In this document: positions 1-12,506 of the stretch, in pieces
Position numbering within the stretch: the stretch's first letter is position 1
Layout: each line of letters begins with the position of its first letter
Source of the DNA: Owenia fusiformis
Taxonomy: Eukaryota > Annelida > Polychaeta > Sabellida > Oweniidae
Assembly: GCA_903813345.2 (NCBI GenBank)
Contig: CAIIXF020000005.1
Location: forward strand, 16,745,375 to 16,809,374
Direction of reading: 5' to 3'
Length of the DNA stretch: 64,000 nucleotides
Translations under genes and position numbers: made by a program
The notes under the pieces: generated by a model
Database searches by the model: none
Seen by the model: the letters and a program-made list of their open reading frames with translations, nothing else
Told to the model about the DNA's origin: nothing

Positions 1-163
1 TAGAGAAATAGCTTTGACACTTTGAGCTCAACCTTTAATATATTAAATATACACTCATGATCATTGTAAGCAAATCGTTTACTCTCTTTTTTATAATTTA
101 TAATTACAATAGATATCAATAAATAATCGAATGTTCAGTAAATTCACATCAATGGACTTTTAC

Positions 164-3100
164 CTCAACTTTTCGCTTTGGTTCATTTTGGGAAATTTGA
201 CTTGGACGTCTGCTTGGATGACACATCAAGACTGTTGGAGAGAGTGATGTCACAATACATCTATCGTTACCTAAGGTCACTGTGAAATCACTAATTATGG
301 CTGCATTGTTCAAGTTTGCTCCCTGAAAATAAAACATTGTTTTATTCCATTTCAATTTGAAGTAAATCCTTTAGAAAATATAGAACATCATTGTAAGAAT
401 TTGAGTAGACTGTCAGCCATTATTTCTCAAAATAAGGCTAAAGATTAAGTTTCATGCTTGCACATATTAGCATATAAATCATTGACAAAATTGCTCAATA
501 ACTTTTGAAGTAAAAAATGTGAAAATGTTGCATATGACAAAGGCAGTCAAAGTATTTTCATATTGTATTATCATGAGCATCCAAGAGTGAGCTCATGGTA
601 TTATCAAAATATAAATCTATTACTTTTGGAGCTGTCCGTATCCCCTCAGTTAACCAAGCTATACAAGTTGTTGTTCAAACCTTTATATCAAGGTGTGTTT
701 CCTCAAGATGAAACCGTCTGATATTCCCCTCTTCTGGGAACTTGTAGAAGACAGGATCAGGGTAGTACATGATCAAACTCATGTCTGGAGCAATGCTAGA
801 AAAGTTTCTCAAATTTTCTACACCATCCATTATGAAGTACATCTGATACATTATGGGTCCATTGGTCTTATTGATTGATTGGTCTTTCCTTGCATTGTTG
901 ATCACTTGGTCTTGCCTAGGTATATTGATCGATCTGTCTCTCCTGACAGGATTGGTTGTGTATGGTGCTCTAGAGCTGCTTGGTTGCCTAGGTGACATAG
1001 GTTTAATGCTTGGAGCAGGACATATCATAAATGTCCCGTTGAAGTTAGGTTGACAATCCTGAAATAAAAAATCAAATATACAATTTGCCTAAACATTATT
1101 TCTAATTCAAATTCTATGACTATTCCTTTCAGGCATTTTTCAGACATTACAAAATATTTTAACCACTGACAAATGACGGATATAATAGCAGGGTGAATAG
1201 TACTTACTGAAACATGATGTACTGGATCTGAGGGAGTAAAGATGGCCATTCTAGGGTGTTGTACCACATGCAAGTTGCTCCCAAGGATTTGAATAGGAAT
1301 TCCTCCACTGAAGTATGATATTGCATTTATATAAACAAATGCACTCACATAAATTGAAATACAGTGTACATTGTTCTTCATATGAAATTTACATATTGCA
1401 TTAAATATTATTGCTCAAACAAAATAAATATATATATTGGACGTACATTAAAATATTGCTCTATTCCAATGAAATAAATTAAATTGGTTTTACTTGAAAC
1501 ACAGTAAACAATAAATGAAAAATTAAGTTAAATTCGACTTAATATGAATAAACTTTTAATTTTATTTTTGGCACTCACCTGCTAAAACTTGAAAATCGCT
1601 TGACATGTGATATGGTAGGGTCAGGGGTGACTGTAAATGTTCCTTCGAAGGGGAGAGGTGTCCTGTCTATAACCACACTAACTTTTCCTTCAGTTACAGC
1701 ACTGCCAGAGGAGGCATTTACCCATAGTGGGGTGGTACACTGGATTAAACTGGAGGATATGCTGAAACAGAGAAAGCAGAATTCTTACCTTCAAATATCT
1801 TCTTAATTTTACTTTTCATTCGAGATATATTTTTTCTGTTTTTGGAAATATATTAATTTGGCGCAAAATTTTTATGAATCAAGTCAATCTCTGATATGTG
1901 CAGAACATTTAAAATAGGCTAATGTACATTTATATCCTGCCAAAATATTGATTCATGACAGGACTCCTTAAAATTATCTATTATATGGAAAACAAACCCC
2001 AACCAGAACAACGGCAACGCCAAAGCGTAGCGAATCCCATCGAACAGCCATGGAGGGCATTTTTGCAAACAAAGGATATAGCAAAAATGGCAGCCATTTT
2101 TCAAAATGGCCACCTTCTACCAAAAGTGCTATGAGCCCATGTGCCATGCTTATGGTATTCACATACCAAATATAAACAAAATCGCTCAATTACATTTCAA
2201 GTTATAGTAAAATATGTTAAAAGGCGGCCATTTTTCAAAATGGCCACCTTATACCAAAAGTGCCATTAGACAGTGTGTCGTGCTTAAAGTATTCACATAC
2301 CAAATATAAACAAAATCGCTCCACTACTTTTCGAGTAATGGTAAAATATGTTAAAATGGCGGCCATTTTGAAAAATGACCGCCTTCTACCAAAAGTGTCA
2401 TCAGACAGTGTGCCATGCTTACAGTATTCACATACCAAATATGAACAAAATCGCTTCACTACTTTTCAAGTTATAGTAAAATTTGTTAAAATGGCGGCCA
2501 TTTTTCAAATTTTTTTCAAAATGGTCGCCTTCTACCAAAAGTGTCATAGGACAGTGTGTCATGCTTATAGTATTCACATACCAAATATGAACAAAATCGC
2601 TCCACTACTTTTCGAGTTATAGTAAAATACGTTAAAATGGCGGCCATTTTGAAAAATGGCGTCCATTTTTCAAAATGGCCGCCTTCTACTAAAAGTGTCT
2701 TTAGACAGTGTGCAATGTTTATAGTATTCACATACCAAATATGAACAAAATCACTCCACTACTTTTCGAGTTACAGCAAAAATCGTAAAATAACGAGTAA
2801 AGACCGCCATTTTTCAAGATGGCTGCCATGTGCTTCTTTAAAATATACATTTCTAGATTTATTAATGTCGTATATAATTTTTTTACATCTAAAACATATT
2901 GCTATTACAGTTTTACATATTGCACCTAAATTACTGTAAATTCGGCACTAAAATGGCCGCCATTTTGAAATGAGCGACCATTTTGAAAATCGGCTTTCGA
3001 GCAGAACTTCTACTTCCATAGGGTACTTATATCAACAAAATATGAACAAAATCGGGCCAACGGTATTTGAGTTATTGCCCGGACGGACGGACGGACGGAC

Positions 3101-6100
3101 GTACGTACGGACGGACAGACGGACGGACAGACGGACGGACGGAGGCGTTCCCTATATCCCTCCGAACTTCGTTCGATGGGATAACTATCCAAAACCATAA
3201 TCCAATGTGAAAAGAAACAATATCTATTACCCCCTCCCTCACTACCACCAGAACCATAACATTAAGGGACATTGATAACTTACTTGTAGATGATACATTC
3301 AGCCACGCCTAGTCCCAGAGTGACCTGCTGAGAAGACCCAATGTTTAGATTCTCCCCGGTCACTGTGATGTTTGTTCCCCCAGACACTGGGCCCATGGTC
3401 GGTGAAAACCCTTTAACACTTGGTCTCTGAAACAATACAATAATACGATACAGATTTTGGGCATACATATGGGGAATTAAACCTCGAATTAGAGGGTTAC
3501 TATAATAGTAATGGAAATGCAATAGAAATGCATTTCATTTGAATATAATAAAGTCATACTTCAGTGAAATCTCAAAATTTATGAAAAATCCTTTGTTCAA
3601 AACATTGTTGATAATTCCTTTGGAATTCTTCACAGAGTTCCTATTAATGATCCCCAAAATATAATAAAAAGAGTTGATAAACAGTAAAATGCTTCAACCT
3701 GAACCAAAAACTGTATGGGTGTATTCACATACCTTGTAGTCAAATGCTTCTTTCCCAGAGTCCCCGAAGCCTTCAATGTTGTATGTAAAGTCAGTTTTAG
3801 TTTTGTCAACCACTTTCACACGAACTTCTCTATCTATTTCTTCATCTGCTGGTCCAGTAGAACACACAATTCTAAATACAACAAGACACACAGTGATAAA
3901 TATCGCACTTTGAAGAGCAAACTGGCCACCATGCAATTTACCCAGCATGGCCAAAACCTAATCAGACCTTGGCACTAGTCTGCTCTTGCATCTGTAAACA
4001 TTTCAAGTTGACAAGGTTAGCGGTTTTCCTGCAATTTTGATGACAAGAATTTATTTGTAGTCTGGAACTTTGGGAAAATTTAGATAACATCGTTTGTGAC
4101 CTAATTTGATGACCTTCGACCTTGAAAATTTAACTTTTTCAGACCTCAGTAGGTGTTTTGTAATTAAGCTGACCTAAATTTAAATCCAAAATATCAATTT
4201 AGAAAATCAACTTTTTTGACCTTTTCAAGATTACTGAAGGTGAATGAAAGGTCAAATCTGAAATCTAAGGTCAGATTTGAACTTCTGAGAACTTGTAGAT
4301 GTTTTTAAAAAAAAATTTGGTCAATTTGGAGCAAGTTGAAAAATTCAAAATGGCCGCCAAATTGAAAAATTCAAAATGGCCACCATGTAATTCAGCCAGC
4401 ATACCCAAAACCTAATCAGATCTTGGCAATAGTCTGTTCTTGCATCTGTAAAAATTTCAAGTTGAACGGATAAGTGGTTTTCCTGGAATTTTGATGACAA
4501 GATTTGTTGAAAAATTAAAAATGGCCGCCACGTAGTTTACCCAGCATGCCCTAAACCTAATCAGATCTTGGCACTAGTCTGCTATTGCATGTGTAAAAAT
4601 TTCAAGTTGAACAGGTTAGCGGTTTTCTTGGAATTTTGATGACAAGAATTGATTTGTAGTCTCAAACTTTGAGAAACTTGGATAACATCATTTGTGACCT
4701 AGTTTAATGACCTTGACCTTCGACCTTGAAAATTTAACTTTTTCAGACCTCAGTAGGTGTTTTGTAATTAAGCTGACCTAAATTTAAATCCAAAATATCA
4801 ATTTAGAAAATCAACTTTTTTGACCTTTTCAAGGTCACTGAAGGTGAATGAAAGGTCAAATCTGAAATCTAAGGTCAGATTTGAACTTCTGAGAACTTGT
4901 AGATGTTTTTTAAAAAAAAATTTGGTCAATTTGGAGCAAGTTGAAAAATTCAAAATGGCCGCCAAATTGAAAAATTCAAAATGGCCACCATGTAATTCAG
5001 CCAGCATACCCAAAACCTAATCAGATCTTGGCAATAGTCTGCTCTTGCATCTGTAAAAATTTCAAGTTGAACGGATAAGTGGTTTTCCTGGAATTTTGAT
5101 GACAAGATTTGTTGAAAAATTCAAAATGGCCGCCACGTAGTTTACCCAGCATGCCCTTAACCTAATCAGATCTTGGTACTAGTCTGCTCTTGCATCTGTA
5201 AAAATTTCAAGTTGAACCGGTAAGCAGTTATCCTGGAAATTTGATGACAAGATTTGGTTTATGTCCCGCCCGCCCGCACGCCCGCACACCCGCCCGCACG
5301 CCCCCCCAACAGCACAAGACGACGGCAATATAGCACTTTTTCAAAGTGCGATAAAAATATAATAATATTTGACTAAAAGGATTCAATGCTTAAACTTCCC
5401 CTCTACAAGTACCTTTAAACGTTAGTTGTACCATATCAATTTCAGAATTTGGTAATATATACAGTAATGATAATCTTGATTAGTTGCAGCTCAATTACAA
5501 TGACCATTCATTTTAGAAAATACGATCCAACCTATTTTAAAGTATTTTTGAGAAAGTTCAAAGATGAAGGGCTTCATGTGGTATTTTGTCAAAGGAAACC
5601 ATTACATATATTGAGATGTCCTGCACAAATATATAGCAAATAAGAATGGTACTCACTGATTGGTGGTTCTATGTGCTGTTTTATTGAGGTTGCATATCAC
5701 CGTAGCAACTGTGACCTCAATCTGAGCATTATGACCGAATCCATCCCCATATATGGTCACTTGGGTACCACCATATAATGGTCCACTTTTTGGTTCAAAC
5801 TAAAATAATTAATGTCACACAGTGACTATTAAAAATGGTTATTGCAAATAAGGGGATCGAACAAACAGATTTAGAATCCTGGCTGGCTTTCTTAAAGTGA
5901 GTAAACATTTTGATTTATGACTCACAAAAAGTAACATCCCACAATTGGTGTCCATTTTCGAACTAAAATAACGGATAAGCAATCTGATTCCAGATTGAAA
6001 GGCAAGTTACAGCATGAAAAATTATTCTGACATACCCCATGTACGACTGGTTTACAGCTTTCCTGTGTCCATATTTTATGTCCACATTCTGCCTTCCTTG

Positions 6101-8992
6101 TACACATATCTTCACACCATCCACAGTTTAGGGGGTCTGGGGTGGTCACGCATGAGGCACAACTATTATAAACCTTGCATGAATGGACGGGGAATTTTGT
6201 GACCTAAAAAGTCAATTCAGTGTATATATATAAGCTACAATCGTTGGTCAACACACGCCATGACCAATTTTCAATTCAATTTATTTCATAATTTTAATAT
6301 CAAGTCGCTAGATGCTGGGAGGCATATTAATTGGGATGTAACAGAAACTAATTTTAAAGAAGCACTTACTATTTATTATATATCATAATGGTATTTACAA
6401 TTATTTAAGATGTACATTCCAGAAAAGTACAAAAACATACACTATTCAGTGTAAATTCTTGATCAATTAAAGGGAGTAACTGTATAAAAAACGCAAATAT
6501 TTATTTTATTAAGATAAATGGTAGAGAACTAAAACCTTTTACATACCATAGGTCCCGTGAGCACATATAAACTGTCATTGCCTGGACTCAATGCCATGTC
6601 TCTCTCAACAGGGTAGGCAGGGTCAATAGAGTAGGTCATGTAAGCCTCATTGCTTGGTCCATCTGTATCTTTGTCTATGAAAGCCTAGAGTAGAATGTAA
6701 TGGAATTGAATAATTTGTCAATTTAATTTGCTTCATTGTAATTGTAATTGGATTCTACTCAGGATTATTGTTAAATAGATATGATTTATTCAATAATATA
6801 AAAAGTTGGTTTTCTTAACAAATAATTTCTTTGAAATACTATAATTTTATATGAAAATAGCCTATACGAAGACTCACATATATTGTGAAAATGTGATACT
6901 TTGATGACAAAAAAATAATGTGTAAAATTAGTTCTCGATTCCTGGGGGGGGGGTCATTAATGCTAACTTTGGTCCAATATCACTTGAAAAGTGCTCAGAA
7001 TGGTTGAAAACTGCATGATTTTGAAAGAATTTTTGGCCAGAGGGTGGAGGGGCTATGGGCCTGTAGCGACTGATTTAAATTAGTCGCTTATAATTATTAT
7101 TATGGCCTCGTAAAACTTGTTTCTCTACCTTGAGCAATTTCCCATCTTGAGTCCCCAGCATAGCAAATGTGCGTCTATTATACTGTGATGTCACAATGCC
7201 AGTCACAGTAGAGGTAACAGTGAGTCTCGCTCGTTTTCTTAATCTACCACCTTGTATGCCACTATTTACAGATCCTCCTCTGTCCATACCTCCACACCAA
7301 GTCTCAGTAATTGTTGGTAAGATGTAGCTCTGAAACCCAAACTTCATGTATTCCAAGTTGTTCCAACATAGGCAGAAAATTTGTGCAGTCTTAGTAGCAC
7401 ATGTCATGTTGTTGGTATAGTAGGTTATGAAGACAAATAAATTGAGAAAATTATAGGCTACTTGTTTACCAAAAAGAAGAAAGTGTTAATTGCTTTAGTA
7501 AACAAAAAAATAAATTCCTTGAGATTTTTGAGAGAATCTGATGAGTTTCCCTCAATCCCTTTCAAAGCACCAAAAAACTTTTAATGTCTTATTTGATCCA
7601 GTATAAAGCCCCATCAAGCTAAACTCTGAAAAGTGGACAGTTATATCCTATGCTTCCAATGGCTCTTTACAGCCCTAAAGAAACTCCAAATTAAAGTCAA
7701 TGGTTTTGTAATGCTACTTTTTCCTTTTCAAGTTTGACCTACTTGATGGGAAACAATAAATTTATGTCCAATGACCTACATGTACCTAAAATTTGTTATG
7801 ACTGAACAAAATAATTTTCAGTTCCACTTACCTTATACTCACATGGTTTGTTTCCACCAACAATCCATGGAATGGTTTCCCCTGTTCCTCCAAAACATGT
7901 CCTCTGTACACTGGCAAACTTTTTCCGAATAATATCCATGGAAAAGACACATATTGCTGATCCTTTGGATGTATCAGTCTTCCTCGAATCATCCAACTTT
8001 TTACCAAACGAAACAGTTAAAATGTCTCCGGAATAATTATTACTAAAACTCTCCTTTAATTTTGTTCCTGAAGTACCAAGATAACCACCTTGGGCTATGT
8101 CGTAAATTTCACCATCAACTGAACAGTCAAGAGGCACTTCCACATATGACCAGTAGAAGGGGTCTTCTTTACATATTCTCACTAGACGTGTTTGTACATC
8201 TTGACTAGGGGTTCCCAACAGATCGGTGTCTCTGTCCTCTGCTTTGTAAGGCTGGATTGTCAAAAAGTATACAAATCCTTGGTGTTCAAAACCATAGATA
8301 TAATCCACTATAAAGTTATGTTTTAATGTTGGATGGATATCACGACCACTAAAACCAAATGTGTTATCATGCATGTGAAACCTGGTGATGTATGTTCCAT
8401 TTTGTAACTGACGCAATGTCCTACTTGATACTGCTAAAGAAGCATACTCCATTGGTCTTCCATCATAAGTCTGTCCCAAATATAATATATCATCATGCCC
8501 GCCTAATGAAGTTCCTGTTCCGAAAAATCCAAAAACTGATTTCTGACTAGCTAAAAAGTTGACTGGATTTTCATTACTCATTGAGTTCATATGTTCAATG
8601 TTATTTTTATCATGGACTGTACACATTCCCTGATGCTTATCCCCACAAACAAGCAACTTCCTGAGCTTTTTATGGAGTTCTAATATTTTGACTTGAGTGT
8701 CCTGCTCACTGCGTGTAAAATTACATGGAGCTGGGAATGGAAGGCATTGTTTGTTTTCAGATACGGGGCCTAAAACTACGGCCCGTTCTTGGTGTAAGTC
8801 GACTGTCAACTGAAATATTGTATTCCTACCCCCAAGGAACACCCGTCCACTATGCTCATCAATAAGCACTTGAGTAATTGGTCCGTGATTTAGCCCGACA
8901 TTATGGTTTGGCAAAGTTAGTGTTCCATTTGAAAGATAGATGGCGCAGCTGCATATCCACATAAACACAAGCTCCTCAAAGACTGACATCAT
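164..8992 (-). CDS. MET/RON-family receptor, ectodomain (partial, continues off left edge)
   Basis: Exons in gene order: 8992-7832, 7329-7129, 6684-6547, 6203-6036, 5799-5657, 3871-3733, 3426-3284, 1761-1579, 1307-1208, 1058-681, 322-164; all junctions keep frame and give about 971 residues. The start has a hydrophobic signal peptide. Residues 25-500 form a Sema propeller, 501-556 a Cys-rich PSI module (CGWCEDMC, WTQESC), followed by about four IPT/Ig-like folds (GPLYGGTQVTIYG, GPVSGGTNITVTG, YYPDPVFYKF, LDIKGANLNN). Plexins normally alternate three PSI with IPT modules; a single PSI followed by uninterrupted IPT modules is the MET/RON layout, and motifs such as FIMDGV before the last IPT also fit MET. 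The length is close to a MET ectodomain, so the membrane segment and tyrosine kinase should lie just left of the window. If a kinase is absent, a divergent plexin is the alternative. Introns carry large repeats. Confidence 0.85.
855..1010 (-). other. Low-complexity basic insertion in the third IPT domain
   Basis: Within exon 1058-681, about 50 residues rich in Pro, Ser, Arg, Asn and Gln separate MICPAPSI from MYFIMDGV. Three related blocks can be read: RDRSIN, RQDQVIN and RKDQSIN. The flanking sequence resembles the adjacent strands of a MET IPT domain, so this looks like an expanded loop built from a small repeat. Function unknown. Confidence 0.6.
1370..1578. other. Receptor intron 8-9, nothing recognised
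   Basis: AT-rich intronic sequence. I see no open frame or repeat that I can support. Confidence 0.5.
2075..2830. repeat. Intronic tandem array, unit about 130-180 bp
   Basis: About five imperfect units in the receptor intron between exons 3426-3284 and 1761-1579. Each unit carries the near-palindrome AAAATGGCGGCCATTTT, then a block reading CACATACCAAATATGAACAA and ACTACTTTTCGAGTTATAG. It is followed by a related diverged stretch to about 3060 and the CGGA-rich repeat. Apparent open frames here are products of the repeat, not genes. Confidence 0.85.
3072..3145. repeat. GGAC/CGGA microsatellite
   Basis: Short-period runs of GGAC with some GTAC and AGAC variants, at the end of the tandem array and just before TCCCTCCGAACTTCGTTCGA, which looks like the end of the same mobile repeat. 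Confidence 0.9.
3897..5353. mobile_element. TIR-bearing repeat with an internal ~600-bp tandem duplication
   Basis: The left end TATCGCACTTTGAA is inverted at the right end (TTCAAAGTGCGATA near 5340-5352). Inside, a unit of about 600 bp is present twice: the blocks at about 4042 and 4641 both read ACAAGAATT followed by TTTGTAGTCT. Each unit contains the AAATGGCCGCCA motif and one or two copies of GGTTTTCCTGGAATTTTGAT. There is a CCCGCC/CGCACG-rich run at 5262-5307. It lies in the receptor intron between exons 5799-5657 and 3871-3733. No transposase is visible. Confidence 0.75.
7832..8992 (-). CDS. First coding exon of MET-like receptor: signal peptide and most of the Sema domain
   Basis: A single 387-codon exon starting with two tandem Met codons and a hydrophobic leader (FMWICSCAIYL). 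It encodes the N-terminal blades of the Sema propeller, with motifs GRVFLGGRNTIFQL, LVCGDKHQGMCTV and DILYLGQTYDGRP. It ends in phase 0 at a strong GTAAGT donor. Having most of the Sema domain in one large first exon resembles vertebrate MET and RON genes, where the first coding exon is also unusually large (family knowledge). Confidence 0.88.
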
Positions 8993-9180
8993 TCCAGGGA
9001 AATGTTATATAACAAGTAGCTGATTTTTAACCTTATCTTGTATCTTCTTGGTACTCCTACTTCAGAATTCACGTTGGCGCAAAATTTATGAGGCCATTCT
9101 TCCTGATATCTTTGGCAGGATTAAAAGGTTAACTGAAAATAAATATACAGTAGATTCAGAACTGTACTGTTTTATCACTG

Positions 9181-9431
9181 TTCCAAAGCTGGATGACTCT
9201 TACTGCAGTTAGCGTCATTCAAGATGGTTGCCTAAATTCTTTTGTTTTCGACAAACCTTTATTTTTATTTGTGTTTTTTTACAATTATAGTTTTATTAGT
9301 TTGCATGGCAAAACTTTTGGAATCAAGATTCAGCTTAGTTTAGCTGAATTTCGAGGTTTGACGAAAACGAAAGAATTTCAGCAACCATCTTGAATGACGC
9401 TAACTGCATCTAGACTCATCCAGCTGTGGAA
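9181..9431. mobile_element. Foldback element, ~78-bp terminal inverted repeats
   Basis: Left arm begins TTCCAAAGCTGGATGA and includes GCGTCATTCAAGATGGTTGC; the right arm carries the same sequence inverted, ending CAGCTGTGGAA. The short AT-rich centre has no coding capacity. Non-autonomous DNA transposon. Confidence 0.85.
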
Positions 9432-11451
9432 GTAAAAACTAAGCTGAATTATATATAGAAAATTTGAATATAGAATAATAAACACTTTATCCATTCATGA
9501 AATATTCAGGCCTCTGAATGTTTCAATACCTTAAATCTGCATTGGTTTGCCACACTGATTATAACACAGATGATTCCACAGTTCTAATCCTAATAAGGTC
9601 ATATTGATCTCAAATGAAGCATTCATGGCATTTTATGCTTGTCTACAAAATGTCTATATTTTTCCCATGTACATGTAGCAGTGATCTCCCAAGCAAGTGG
9701 GCGCAGTACCCACCTGAGATTTTGAAAATATAGGCTTGCACCTACCGGAAATCCATTTGCACCAACTTGAAAATGAGAAAAATCATAAAGAATTGGCATA
9801 TTTTGACCAATTTTTGAATTGTGAAAATGAGAATTTTGCACCCACCTGAGAAAAAATCCTGGAGAGATCACTGTGTAGTGTATTTTTTTTGATTGTGACA
9901 TTTTTGAATAAATTGTGCACTTCATGAACTGACATCATGTTCATGTTGGGCTAACCATCTATAGTGGCTGTGTATACAACTGTCACAAATTTTATTTTAA
10001 TTAATAGAACAGCTAGCTGAGCAAAGTGTTCACTGGAGGAATAGAATGAGTCACAGAAAGTAATAATTTTATCATGAGGAGAAAAACAACCACAATTACT
10101 AATAATACACTTAATCAAGGGGAAATAGAGTCTGTTAAAGTGGTACCAATGGGTAGAGTGTAAAACGGAAGCAACATTTAAAATAAACATGTCAGTGTGC
10201 CCTTTGCCATTAACAATTTAATATCTGATAAAATATATCAGATACACAAACACTGATATAACAGAAGGTTCAAGGTGCAAAAAAAGCATTAAAAATTCAT
10301 GAGAATTTTAAAAGTATGTAGTTGATTTTTCAACAAAATTCTACATTGGCAAGTTTCTATCTCGCTGCTGAAAGAATATTGAGATTTGAGACACAGCTAG
10401 AACTTCCTCATTGCCCACTTCCAGTTGAAAATGCCATTAGAAGCCACTCTTAAAATTATTTGCCAAATAAACCCTCAAATTTGAACAAATTACAATCTAA
10501 TATGGCAAATTATCTCTAGTTTTGTTAAATGACTCTATTGCTTGTAAATTATACAGATTGCCTACAATTCTGTTAAATAATGGGCTTTCAATTAGAATGA
10601 TAATTGAAAACCCATGGTTATATAAAGGTATAAGATATATTTTTTATACTGATGTTAAAAGTTTAAAAGTTCTGTTAAAACATTTACAGTTTAAATCAAT
10701 ATTTGATTATATAAGATATTTACAATTTAAATCATATAAAGGCATAATGAGGCCTAGAACTCATAAGACCTGCATCTTTATATTAGGCACATAATGCAAA
10801 CAAAAGAAAGCTTTAATCAGTGCAGGAGTTATGGAATATTAAACTGGTTAAATTAAAGACAAGTCATATTATGGTAAATGATAATATCATTAAATTGATA
10901 TTTAGTTTTTTCATAGTTATGACTAATGTAATCTTGTTATGATACAAGATGTCAATAAAAGTTATATATATAAATTATCATAAAGAAGCAAGAAAATTAG
11001 GTTTGAAAAATGTAAATGTCAGCTCAGTATTTTGAATTAGACAAAACGGAAGTTTAAACAGTGCAGAATATTGATATTTGACATATGTGTAATGAAAAAT
11101 ATGTTTAAATTCTAGGAAGTTGGGGTAATTTAAAACTAATCTGAATAAATGTTTGTCACTTTTATAAGAAAATGACTTTGTGGTTTATAAGACAAGACAT
11201 CCACCTTGATGATTATCATAATCATAATCCAGCTGCTTAACTCTGACTCTTAACTCTGACATCATAACAAAACTTTAAGAAAATGATTCAGCATCAAGAG
11301 AGAATAAATTGACCATTCAAATTTTGAAAATATGGGCTTTATCAAGACTAAGGAGGATAGGCCTATTTTCCCCAAAATGTTAAAGATTTTACAAAGTTGG
11401 GTCAGACATTTTCTAAGTACAGCTGTACTGTATTTCCCAACTTTGTCTTCA

Positions 11452-11630
11452 TGCAGACTTTTTGTATTTTATAGGTCCTATCATGTATTTCTAGATGCAG
11501 ACTAATTGTATTTTAGGTCCTATTGTGTATTTCTAGATGCAGACTAATTGTATTTTAGGTCCTATTGTGTATTTCTAGATGCAGACTAATTGTGTTTTCA
11601 GGTCCTATTGTGTATTTCTAGAGCCAGACC
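11452..11630. repeat. 42-bp tandem repeat, ~3.5 copies
   Basis: Unit contains AGGTCCTATTGTGTATTTCT followed by AGATGCAGACTAATTGTATT. Copies differ at a few bases only. Confidence 0.92.
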
Positions 11631-12099
11631 CTGTAGGTAACAAAAGTAAAAGCAAAACAAGAGTCTAAGAATTAAAACATTCTCACTTTTTTGCTTATGG
11701 ATCATGAACAGAAATGCCTTATTCATAAATTAAAATGTATACTCAGTGATGTACATGTAGCCACGATGAAAAAAGCTGCCAACAATGTTTTTCAAAAATG
11801 ACTTTGGCAGTCACTACATGTGTATTTTATATGTACTAAAATTGAATAAAGAATAAAAAAAAATTTAAAAAAATGAAAAAATCAACAAGGTGAATATTTC
11901 CAGAATTTTTTTGAAAAAAGCCCTCATCCTGGTTACGCAACAACATTTCCATTACTTTATTCAACTACATGTACCTATAGAACTCACTCAGAAATACAAA
12001 TGTAAAGTATTTCTCAGAAATATGAACGAAGATATATATACTTATAAAACACCATTAAAATTTGAACTTACTTCGATGATGGTAATACCATATCTTTAT

Positions 12100-12506
12100 T
12101 CATCTAGAGTCCATTTCACTGCTACATTTCGTCAGTAGAACGGCAAAAATAAGAAATTGAGAGACCGTTGTGCAATAATATATGGAAAAGTATATTCATA
12201 ATGTACATGAATGACATTTATATATTTCAGATTTTTTAGTTTTTTGTGCAGTAAGCCTGTGCCGTCTTGTAATTTGAAGAATTTCAGCCATGTTAATCTT
12301 ATTGAAAATAACATGGCAGAGAAACATCCAAATATAAGAGGCCACACACTGTATAAGCCAAACTAGAAGCAATCCAAGATATACAAATGTCATTCATGTA
12401 CATTATGAATATACTTTTCCATATATTATTGCACAATGGTCTCCCAATTTCTTATTTTTGCCGTTCTACTGACGAAATGAAGCAGTGAAATGGACTCTAG
12501 ATGTAG
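12100..12506. mobile_element. Palindromic element with ~127-bp inverted arms
   Basis: The arm containing GAGTCCATTTCACTGCT and AATATATGGAAAAGTATATT (12100-12227) is repeated inverted at 12379-12506. The 150-bp centre is non-coding. Classic long-TIR MITE. Confidence 0.9.

Noticed and set aside
2235-2731. Overlapping open frames in both strands
   Set aside because: They follow the tandem repeat and reoccur with the repeat period; no homology or splice pattern.
164-8992. Initial reading of the Sema protein as a plexin
   Set aside because: No second or third PSI module appears between the IPT domains, and C-terminal motifs fit MET better. Kept only as an alternative.
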